Part shown: piece after piece, positions 33,870 through 39,771 of the stretch | Numbering within the stretch: the first letter of the stretch is position 1 | How the letters are laid out: each line of letters opens with the position of its first letter | From: an uncultured Ruminococcus sp. | Lineage (GTDB): Bacteria; Bacillota; Clostridia; RUG12999 | DNA: 39,771 nt | Assembly (NCBI GenBank): GCA_902784805.1 | Contig: CACZWD010000019.1 | Coordinates: 1-39,771 of the forward strand | Direction: 5' to 3' | Position numbers and translations under genes: made by a program | The notes under the pieces: model-generated | Database searches by the model: none | What the model was told of the DNA's origin: nothing | The model's input: the letters and a program-made list of their open reading frames with translations, nothing else

Positions 33870-35058
33870 CTGCCTTGCCCTCCTTAATTTTTTTGATAAG
33901 ACGAGGTACTATTTCGGTGACATCACCAACTACCGCGTAATGCGCAACATCAAATATCGGCGCGTTTTTATCGGTATTTACGGCAACTATGCAGTCGGAA
34001 GCCTTCATACCAGCCGCAAACTGAACGGCGCCCGATATTCCGAGACAAATTATAAATTTAGGCTTAACCGTTCTGCCCGAAAGCCCTATCTGATGCTTCG
34101 CGTCAAAAATATTCCCCTCAACAAGCGGACGGCTGCACGCAAGTACACCGCCAAGAAGGTCTGCAAGTTCCTTTGCCTGAGCCCGCATATTTTCGCTCAT
34201 AGCGCCTCTGCCTACCGCTACAATGACATCGGCTTCCGAAATATCAATGTCTTTCGGCTTATCCGTACAGGAGAGCACCGAAATATCCGAAACAAGCTTT
34301 TCCGGCGTCACGCTTAAGCTTACAATTTCACCATCCGCTTTTTCCTGTGGCATAGGCTCCGAAAAAACCTTATACCTTACTGTACAAAACTGCGGTCTTG
34401 TATCGGGAGAAATGATCTGCGCCATAATATTTCCGCCAAATGCCGGACGTATCTGAACAAGGTCTGTATTTTCTTTCATTTCAAGCACCGTACAATCCGC
34501 CGTAAGCCCCGCTCTGCATCTTGCCGCCACACGCGGAGCAAGCTGTCTTCCAAGGTTTGTCGCTCCCACAAGTACGGAGGACGGCTTTATTTTTTCTATA
34601 AAATCGCAAAATGCAGCCGTAAACGGCTCAATTCTGAAATCCTTATACGCTTCGTTGTCATATATAAATACCTTGTCAACACCGTAATGCAAAAGCTTTT
34701 CGGCACATGCCGAAATGCCGCTTCCTATCATAAGCGCATATACGGGATGTCCCGTCACCTTCGCAAGCTCAAGCGCTTTGCCGCAAAGCTCATATGTAAC
34801 ACGGTGAATTTTTCCGCCCGCGTGGTCGGCGTAAACACATATGCCGCGCCACTCCGATTTATCAACGCTCACCTTCACTTCTTCCTCAAAGGTAATGGCG
34901 CCGCCGCCTTTTTTAACGCACATTTTACACATTTTGCACGCTGATGAAATATCAAGCTTACCGCTTTCGTAACTTATTGCCCCGAAAGGACAAATATCTA
35001 TAAGAGTTTTTGCTGTTTCATCATTAATCAGATTGTGATTGATTACAAGCTTTCCCAT
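33862..35058 (-). CDS. etfA: Electron-transfer flavoprotein alpha subunit with N-terminal ferredoxin-like domain (LctC type)
   Basis: A 398-residue EtfA. The extra N-terminal roughly 70 residues contain ICPFGAI and [12 protein letters not shown], a CxxCxxC plus distant Cys arrangement for a [4Fe-4S] cluster. This domain is found in LctC and CarE, not in simple EtfA. The EtfA body begins around [13 protein letters not shown]. The FAD-binding C-terminal part shows [35 protein letters not shown] and GISGAVQF, all standard for EtfA. Function: with EtfB it shuttles or splits electrons between ferredoxin/NAD and the LctD-like dehydrogenase. Confidence 0.92.
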   Translation of the reverse strand: MGKLVINHNLINDETAKTLIDICPFGAISYESGKLDISSACKMCKMCVKKGGGAITFEEEVKVSVDKSEWRGICVYADHAGGKIHRVTYELCGKALELAKVTGHPVYALMIGSGISACAEKLLHYGVDKVFIYDNEAYKDFRIEPFTAAFCDFIEKIKPSSVLVGATNLGRQLAPRVAARCRAGLTADCTVLEMKENTDLVQIRPAFGGNIMAQIISPDTRPQFCTVRYKVFSEPMPQEKADGEIVSLSVTPEKLVSDISVLSCTDKPKDIDISEADVIVAVGRGAMSENMRAQAKELADLLGGVLACSRPLVEGNIFDAKHQIGLSGRTVKPKFIICLGISGAVQFAAGMKASDCIVAVNTDKNAPIFDVAHYAVVGDVTEIVPRLIKKIKEGKADV

Positions 35059-35075
35059 TTTAAAACTTTCCCCCC

Positions 35076-35864
35076 CTATATTATTTTGCGTTCACATATC
35101 AGACTGTAAAGCCCTTCCGCTTGTTCTTCGCTGTTACCGTCTATTGAACTTTTCTCGGTATTTTTTTCCGGAGGAAAAATTTTCTCAACCTGTGTTGCCG
35201 AACCCGAAAGACCGTAATTATCGGCATTTTTATCATCAAAATCATCAAATGAAAGGAATGTTATCATATCGTCCGTAACTGTCTGTCTAACCTTATACGA
35301 CGGAAGCCTCGGTGAATTTATATCCCCGTCCGCCGAAATAAGACAGGGCATTTTAACGGACATTTCGGCAATTTTATCGTCAAGCGAGGCTGTCAGCATT
35401 ACCTTTCCGTCACTGATATCATTTACACCTAAAACGTTTGAAATATTGGGTATGCCGAGAAATTCCGCAACCTCCGCTCCGACCTGTGCCGTATCGCCGT
35501 CGGTTGTCTGCTTGCCGCAAATAATAATATCAAATTTACCGCATTTTTTAATACCCTGTGAAATTGTATATGCCGTCGCAAGAACGTCCGCGCCCGCAAA
35601 TTTACGGTCGGAAAGTACTGTTCCGCTTTCCGCGCCCATTGAAACGGCTTCGGTAATTATACTTTTTGCCTGAGGCGGTCCCATTGTAACCACCTTAACG
35701 CTGCCGCCGTATTTTTCGGCAAGCGAAAGCGCAAGCTCAATAGCGTAAAGATCATAAGGATTCATTTTGCTCTTAACGCCGTCTCTTTTTATTACGCCGG
35801 TTACCGGGTCAACCTCGACATTGCTTGAACCGGGAACCTGTTTTATACAAACCAAAATATCCAA
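35076..35864 (-). CDS. etfB: Electron-transfer flavoprotein beta subunit (LctB type)
   Basis: A 262-residue EtfB: MDILVCIKQVPGSSNVEVDP, NPYDLYAIELALSLAEKYGG, VVTMGPPQAKSIITEAVSMG and CGKQTTDGDTAQVGAEVAEF are standard. The last stretch is the nucleotide-binding region that in bifurcating Etf binds the bifurcating FAD. Translation starts at TTG 35864 with AAGGAG upstream. The C-terminal 45 residues are polar and low-complexity (DDFDDKNADN to NSEEQAEG), which is longer than usual. It heads the etfB-etfA-lctD operon, with a 17-base gap to etfA. Confidence 0.92.
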   Translation of the reverse strand: MDILVCIKQVPGSSNVEVDPVTGVIKRDGVKSKMNPYDLYAIELALSLAEKYGGSVKVVTMGPPQAKSIITEAVSMGAESGTVLSDRKFAGADVLATAYTISQGIKKCGKFDIIICGKQTTDGDTAQVGAEVAEFLGIPNISNVLGVNDISDGKVMLTASLDDKIAEMSVKMPCLISADGDINSPRLPSYKVRQTVTDDMITFLSFDDFDDKNADNYGLSGSATQVEKIFPPEKNTEKSSIDGNSEEQAEGLYSLICERKII

Positions 35865-35897
35865 ATTTTCTTCAGCTCCTTAATACATTTTAAATAT

Positions 35898-35926
35898 ATT
35901 ATATTGCTTTTTAAATAATTTGTCAA
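35898..35926 (-). promoter_or_regulatory. Promoter of etfB-etfA-lctD
   Basis: Minus strand: TTGACA (35926-35921), 17-base spacer, TATAAT (35903-35898), 33 bases before the TTG start. The stretch 35927-35994 is A/T-rich with no other feature, and a divergent promoter starts at 35995. Confidence 0.85.
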
Positions 35927-35994
35927 TAAAAAATTTTTAAAAATTTATGCTTTTTATAAAATTTTTTTTTTGGTTTTATGAAAAAAAATTTCAC

Positions 35995-36023
35995 TTGACA
36001 TATTAAAAAAAATGTGTTACAAT
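35995..36023 (+). promoter_or_regulatory. Promoter of the T-box/trpXYZ unit
   Basis: TTGACA (35995-36000), 17-base spacer, TACAAT (36018-36023), just upstream of the T-box leader. Confidence 0.8.
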
Positions 36024-36031
36024 ATAAAAAA

Positions 36032-36297
36032 CCGTTGAAGAAGAGTAAGTAGGTTTTAATCTTTTTTCTACAGAGAGCTGTGTTTGCTGAGATTACAGTG
36101 AGAAAACTAAAACCGAATGGGCTTCTGAGGGCGAGCTGAAACGTTTATCGGAGTACGCGAGACGGAGTATGGTCCTTCGTTAAAAAAGACTGGCATATTG
36201 TAATGTATGCTATAAAAGCGGGCGCAGCATTTGCGCCAAGCAGGGTGGCACCGCAGGAAAAAATATCCTGTCCCGGCATTTTCGGGGCAGGTTTTTT
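36032..36297 (+). promoter_or_regulatory. Tryptophan T-box riboswitch
   Basis: A tRNA-sensing leader of about 265 bases. The conserved T-box GGGTGGCACCGC is at 36243-36254, the AGAGAG loop element at 36073-36078, and a classic terminator (CCTGTCCCGGC and its complement, then TTTTTT) ends at 36297. In the specifier loop, GAA is followed by TGG (36118-36120) and then GCTTCTGAG, which reads as a Trp codon. Uncharged tRNA-Trp should stabilise the antiterminator and switch on the transporter. The specifier identity fits the TrpXYZ-like genes downstream. Confidence 0.9.
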
Positions 36298-36324
36298 ATT
36301 TAATCAGAAAGGAAATGAACAAAC

Positions 36325-37371
36325 ATGAAAAAATTATTAACACTTTTAACTGCCGCAGCGCTTATTCTGTGCTTTACGGCTTGCGGAGGAGATAAGACGG
36401 CTCCCGACAGCAATTCAGATTCGGGCGTTAAAACCTTTAATGTCGGCATATGCAATTATGTTGACGACGCCTCTCTTAATCAGATTGTCGATAACATTAA
36501 AGCAAGACTCGGTGAAATCGAAAAGAAAGAAAATGTAAAATTTAATGTTCTTTATGACAACTGCAACGCCGACGCAAATGTTCTTGAACAAATCATAGCA
36601 AACTTTGCCGCCGAAAACGTTGACCTTATGGTGGGCGTGGCGACTCCGGTTGCTATGGCAATGCAGACCGCAACCGAGGACAGCAAAATTCCTGTTGTCT
36701 TTGCGGCGGTATCCGACCCTGTCGGTACGGGAATCGTGGAATCCCTCGAAAAGCCCGGTGCCAACATAACAGGCACCTCGGATTATCTTGACACAAACGC
36801 GATTTTCGACCTTATATTCACCGCAAAGCCCGAAACGGATAAAATCGGTCTTTTATATGATGTCGGACAGGATTCCTCAACCGCTCCCATAAAAGCCGCG
36901 AAAGAATATCTTGATAAAAAAGGCGTTAAATATATTGAGCGTACCGGCACAACCGTTGACGAGGTTTCTCTTGCTGCAAACGCTCTTGTTACGGACGGAG
37001 TGCAGGCTGTGTTCACTCCCACCGACAACACAATAATGCAGGCGGAGCTTACAATTTATGAAACATTTGCAAAAGCCGGCATTCTCCACTATACCGGCGC
37101 GGATTCCTTCGCGCTTAACGGCGCTTTTCTCGGATACGGTGTTGATTACGCTAATCTCGGCGTTGAAACAGCAAATATGATTGCGGATATTCTTATAAAC
37201 GAGAAAAACCCTTCCGATGTGCCCGTACTTACTTTTGACAACGGCACAGCAACAATAAATACCGATATTTGCGAAGAAGTCGGCATAAATTTTGACGAAA
37301 TAAAAGAAAAATTTGCGCCTCTTTGCACAAAAGTCGAAAGTATTAAAACAGCGGAAAGTTTTGAAAATTAA
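36325..37371 (+). CDS. trpX: Tryptophan ABC transporter substrate-binding lipoprotein, TrpX type
   Basis: A 348-residue lipoprotein. The signal peptide MKKLLTLLTAAALILCFTAC ends in a lipobox (FTAC, Cys20). The mature part is a periplasmic-binding-protein-like (ABC_sub_bind/BmpA-like) fold with NVGICNYVDDASLNQIVDNI, VFAAVSDPVGTGIVESLEKP, GANITGTSDYLDTNAIFDLI, VFTPTDNTIM and a GVDYANLGVETANMIADIL region. This family is often called DUF534/ABC-type uncharacterised; TrpX is the branch controlled by Trp T-boxes. The ligand assignment rests on the T-box specifier and gene order; GAAAGGAAATG gives the ribosome binding site. Confidence 0.88.
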   Translation: MKKLLTLLTAAALILCFTACGGDKTAPDSNSDSGVKTFNVGICNYVDDASLNQIVDNIKARLGEIEKKENVKFNVLYDNCNADANVLEQIIANFAAENVDLMVGVATPVAMAMQTATEDSKIPVVFAAVSDPVGTGIVESLEKPGANITGTSDYLDTNAIFDLIFTAKPETDKIGLLYDVGQDSSTAPIKAAKEYLDKKGVKYIERTGTTVDEVSLAANALVTDGVQAVFTPTDNTIMQAELTIYETFAKAGILHYTGADSFALNGAFLGYGVDYANLGVETANMIADILINEKNPSDVPVLTFDNGTATINTDICEEVGINFDEIKEKFAPLCTKVESIKTAESFEN

Positions 37372-37405
37372 ACCAAAAAACTATCAATTGAAAGGGTTTT
37401 GACTT

Positions 37406-38335
37406 ATGTCGATAACAACAGTTTCAAGTCTTTTTACGACTGCGTTTGAGCTTGGACTTATCAGCTCACTTACTGTTCTTGCGCTGTTTTTAAGCTATTC
37501 TATGCTCAATGTGTGTGACCTGTCAACCGACGGCTGTTTTACTCTCGGCGCAGCGGTCGGCGCTGTTACCGTGCTTTCCGGACACCCGCTTCTTGCGATT
37601 CCCGCCGCCATAGCGGCGGGCGCTCTTTCAGGCTTTATTACCGCTTTTTTGCAAACTGTAATGGGTATTGACAGCCTCCTTGCGGGAATAATTGTGAATA
37701 CAGGCTTATACTCCGTAAATATCGCCGTTATGGGAAAAAGCTCGCTCCTTAATATGAACCGCGCGGAAACGGTGTTCAGTAAAACGCAGGCACTTTTAAA
37801 AGGTACCGCCCTTGAAGGACAGTTTAAGCTTATTATAGCTCTTGCTGCCGTGATATTGGTTATACTGTTTTTGACGGTATTTCTTCGCACACGGCTTGGG
37901 CTTGCTATCCGCGCAACCGGAAACAATGTTGATATGGTGCGTTCATCATCAATCAACCCCACTTTTATAACCATTGTCGGACTTTGTATTTCAAACTCAT
38001 TTACCGCGCTTTCCGGCTGTCTTCTCGCGCAATCGCAAAAATCAGTAAATATTGATATAGGCTCCGGCATGGTTACAATAGCCCTTGCCTCGCTCCTTAT
38101 AGGCGGCGCGTTTATGGGTAAAGGAAGTATCGCGAAGCGCGCTGTCGGCGCGGTTCTCGGCGCGGTTATCTTCCGTATAGTTTATACCGTTGCGCTGCGC
38201 TTTAATATGCCGGCGTTTATGCTTAAATTTGTTTCTTCCGTTATTGTAATAGCCGCCATATCGGGTCCGTATTTGCGCAGCCGTTTACCGGAATATATGC
38301 GGCGGTTTAAAGGGAAGGGAGAAAACATATGTTAA
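37406..38335 (+). CDS. trpY: ABC transporter permease, TrpY type
   Basis: A 309-residue membrane permease of the branched-chain/ribose-type (BPD_transp_2) fold with about eight to nine hydrophobic segments. SYSMLNVCDLSTDGCFTLGA, GALSGFITAFLQTVMGIDSL and LLAGIIVNTGLYSVNIAVMG resemble LivH-like permeases; the cytoplasmic coupling region contains RTRLGLAIRATGNNVDMVRS. It lies 34 bases after trpX and overlaps the ATPase gene by 7 bases. Tryptophan as substrate is inferred from the T-box. Confidence 0.88.
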   Translation: MSITTVSSLFTTAFELGLISSLTVLALFLSYSMLNVCDLSTDGCFTLGAAVGAVTVLSGHPLLAIPAAIAAGALSGFITAFLQTVMGIDSLLAGIIVNTGLYSVNIAVMGKSSLLNMNRAETVFSKTQALLKGTALEGQFKLIIALAAVILVILFLTVFLRTRLGLAIRATGNNVDMVRSSSINPTFITIVGLCISNSFTALSGCLLAQSQKSVNIDIGSGMVTIALASLLIGGAFMGKGSIAKRAVGAVLGAVIFRIVYTVALRFNMPAFMLKFVSSVIVIAAISGPYLRSRLPEYMRRFKGKGENIC

Positions 38336-39132
38336 AGCTTATAAATATCTCAAAAACCTTTAATAAAGGAACTGTAAACGCGAAAATCGCGCTTGACGGA
38401 ATATCCTTACACATAAAAAAGCATGATTTTGTCACAATTATCGGCTCCAACGGCGCCGGGAAATCAACTCTTTTTAACGCTATATCCGGTTCTTTTCTTA
38501 CGGATACGGGCGTAATTGAGCTTGAGGGAAAAGACATCACCCTTATGCCGGAACATAAACGCGCGAAATTTATAGGCAGGCTTTTTCAGGACCCTATGCT
38601 TGGCAGTGCCCCCGGAATGAGTATTGAGGAAAATCTCGCTCTCGCGGCAGGTCACGGCGGCTGGCTTTCGGTTACTTCTAAAGCCGATAAAGCTATGTTC
38701 CGTGAAAAGCTTGCGCTTCTTGAAATGGGGCTTGAGGACAGAATGAAACAGCCCGTCGGACTTCTTTCGGGAGGTCAAAGACAGGCTCTTACGCTTATGA
38801 TGGCAACAATAAATCCGCCCAAACTGCTTTTGCTTGACGAGCATACGGCGGCGCTTGACCCCGCAACCGCCGAAAAAGTGCTTGAGCTTACAAAAAGTAT
38901 TGTGAAAAATGAAAAGCTTACCTGCCTTATGATTACTCATAATATGCAGTCCGCTTTGGAACTTGGAAACCGTACTCTTATGATGAATCACGGTAAAATT
39001 ATTTTTGATATTGAGGGTGAGCCTCGTGAAAATATCACTGTCGGAGGGCTGCTTGAAAAATTCAAAACAGCTTCGGGTACCGAGCTTACAAACGACAGAA
39101 TGCTTCTTTCGGAGCAGGAGGAGCAGAAATAG
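38329..39132 (+). CDS. trpZ: ABC transporter ATP-binding protein, TrpZ type
   Basis: A 267-residue ATPase energising the transporter. Walker A GSNGAGKST (about 39-47), Q-loop in GRLFQDPMLG, signature LLSGGQRQAL (about 145), Walker B LLLLDEHTAALDP (about 164) and the switch histidine in MITHNM are all present. The Asp-Glu-His at the Walker B end is the normal catalytic Glu. It overlaps trpY by 7 bases and is followed by a terminator, closing the three-gene unit. Confidence 0.93.
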   Translation: MLKLINISKTFNKGTVNAKIALDGISLHIKKHDFVTIIGSNGAGKSTLFNAISGSFLTDTGVIELEGKDITLMPEHKRAKFIGRLFQDPMLGSAPGMSIEENLALAAGHGGWLSVTSKADKAMFREKLALLEMGLEDRMKQPVGLLSGGQRQALTLMMATINPPKLLLLDEHTAALDPATAEKVLELTKSIVKNEKLTCLMITHNMQSALELGNRTLMMNHGKIIFDIEGEPRENITVGGLLEKFKTASGTELTNDRMLLSEQEEQK

Positions 39133-39134
39133 TT

Positions 39135-39173
39135 AAAAACGGAGATGCGCAGAATATGTGCCTCTCCGTTTTT
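39135..39173 (+). terminator. Terminator after the trpXYZ unit
   Basis: AAAACGGAG (from 39136) pairs with CTCCGTTTT (39164-39172) around an inner TGCGC/TGTGC near-pair, followed by a T run. It lies just after the ATPase stop codon at 39132. Confidence 0.8.
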
Positions 39174-39187
39174 TCTATATATTTTTT

Positions 39188-39448
39188 TCAGCCCACATCA
39201 TTTTGCTTTATTGCGTCTTCTATCGCGCGGGCAAGCTGGTCCGCGCAAGATGTGCCTTTTCCTCCGCAATCGTTACCTTTTAACATATCAGCAACGCTTT
39301 TCGCGTCCGCGCCTTCAAGAATTTTTCCGATTGCCGCAGTATTACCCGGACATCCTCCGAAAAATTTAATATTGTGCAGTTTGCCGTCATCAACATCAAA
39401 ACTTATTTTTCTTGCACAAACACCTTTTGTATTATATATATAATTCAT
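39188..39448 (-). CDS. TSCPD domain protein
   Basis: An 86-residue small protein with the TSCPD-type signature: KISFDVDDGKLHNIKFFGGC, PGNTAAIGKIL and CGGKGTSCADQLARAIEDAI. This group of short stand-alone TSCPD proteins is common in Clostridia and uncharacterised; the conserved cysteines suggest metal or thiol chemistry, and a similar domain occurs at the C-terminus of some class II ribonucleotide reductases. The start is ATG 39448; an ATG three codons upstream is part of the ribosome binding site AAGGATG. It is monocistronic. Confidence 0.87.
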   Translation of the reverse strand: MNYIYNTKGVCARKISFDVDDGKLHNIKFFGGCPGNTAAIGKILEGADAKSVADMLKGNDCGGKGTSCADQLARAIEDAIKQNDVG

Positions 39449-39479
39449 ACAAACCATCCTTTTTAATTTATTTAAAACA

Positions 39480-39508
39480 ATTTTATCACAACGACTTTAT
39501 GTTGTCAA
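39480..39508 (-). promoter_or_regulatory. Promoter of the TSCPD gene
   Basis: Minus strand: TTGACA (39508-39503), 17-base spacer ending in TGA, TAAAAT (39485-39480), 32 bases upstream of the start codon. Confidence 0.8.
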
Positions 39509-39515
39509 GTACAAA

Positions 39516-39546
39516 AAAAGAGAGAAGTTTTTTGCTTCTCTCTTTT
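39516..39546 (-). terminator. Terminator after rplQ
   Basis: AAAAGAGAGAAG (39516-39527) and CTTCTCTCTTTT (39535-39546) with a 7-base loop; reading leftwards the stem is followed by TTTTTTGT. It lies 10 bases beyond the rplQ stop codon. Confidence 0.85.
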
Positions 39547-39555
39547 AATTAACTT

Positions 39556-39771
39556 TTACACAAGCTCAATTATTGCCATTGGCGCAGCGTCGCCGCGTCT
39601 TATGCCTGTTTTTATAATTCTTGTATAGCCGCCGTTTCTATCCTCATATTTCGGTGCAATTTCATCGAAAAGCTTAACAACGACATCTCTTTTAAGAATA
39701 AAGCCATAAGCCTGACGCTTTGCGTGCAATGTATTTTCTTTACCGAGCGTAATCATTTTATCGGCAAGGCT
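39556..39771 (-). CDS. rplQ: 50S ribosomal protein L17, 5' end beyond the window
   Basis: The last 71 codons of L17, entering from the right edge: [20 protein letters not shown], then [20 protein letters not shown] and the conserved C-terminus [20 protein letters not shown]. An ATG at 39754-39756 is internal, not the start; the frame continues to the edge with SLADK, which precedes MITLG in L17 proteins. About 40 N-terminal residues are missing. L17 is normally the last gene of the rpsM-rpsK-rpsD-rpoA-rplQ cluster, consistent with the terminator after it. Confidence 0.95.
   Translation of the reverse strand, partial: SLADKMITLGKENTLHAKRQAYGFILKRDVVVKLFDEIAPKYEDRNGGYTRIIKTGIRRGDAAPMAIIELV

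Noticed and set aside
37495..38070. 191-residue minus-strand open frame
   Set aside because: Antisense to the trpY-type permease; no family features.

Overview
The window reads as a piece of a low-to-moderate-GC, Gram-positive, anaerobic, probably spore-forming member of the Clostridia. The evidence is [FeFe]-hydrogenase maturation genes, a SpoVB-like flippase, a SpoIVFB-like intramembrane protease, an L27 with a Prp-cleaved N-terminal extension, a T-box riboswitch, a Firmicutes-style rplU leader and strong AGGAGG-type ribosome binding sites. No phage, CRISPR array, insertion sequence or tRNA gene was seen. The left edge falls in the promoter/leader of an rRNA operon reading leftwards, and the right edge cuts rplQ; both are common assembly break or core-chromosome positions.

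Layout. (1) 1-2600: rRNA promoter and leader (minus), a hemolysin III-type membrane protein (minus), two tandem CysE-like acyltransferases (plus) and a decayed ORF. (2) 2591-5660: a hydrogenase maturation operon (minus) with a TM1266-type regulator, hydG and hydF, preceded by a 5' leader that ends in an intrinsic terminator just before the first ribosome binding site. (3) 5668-6812: a SpoIVFB-like M50 protease with a small single-pass partner. (4) 6910-9504: dnaX-ybaB-recR under a clear sigma-A promoter. (5) 9545-11701: two tandem SGNH/GDSL hydrolase paralogues, the upstream one frameshifted. (6) 11811-15524: a small unknown protein, a frameshifted manA, a TetR regulator, a YARHG lipoprotein and an N-acetylmuramoyl-L-alanine amidase. 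(7) serS (minus), divergent from argC-argJ-argB-argD (plus), the latter with ARG-box-like palindromes over its -10. (8) 21400-24940: terminator and repeat region, a CapD/FlaA1-type sugar-nucleotide dehydratase and glyS (minus). (9) 24952-28504: spoVB-like, mazG and rqcP, with a phosphoribosyltransferase upstream. (10) 28516-32458: rplU-prp-rpmA-obg-yhbY-nadD-yqeK (minus). (11) 32475-35926: etfB-etfA-lctD-like lactate dehydrogenase/electron-transfer flavoprotein operon (minus). (12) 35995-39173: Trp T-box riboswitch followed by a TrpXYZ-type ABC transporter (plus). (13) a TSCPD-domain protein and the 3' part of rplQ (minus).

Most of the window is housekeeping. The signals I rate highest are the attenuator-like leader before the hydrogenase maturation operon, in which an upstream segment can pair with the 5' arm of the terminator; the tiny single-pass protein coupled to the SpoIVFB-like protease; and the ARG-box pair over the arg promoter. 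Two genes (the second SGNH hydrolase and manA) carry frameshifts that could be real decay or assembly error. Nearly every promoter proposed here has a 17-base spacer between TTGACA-like and TATAAT-like boxes, which gives mutual support to the calls.
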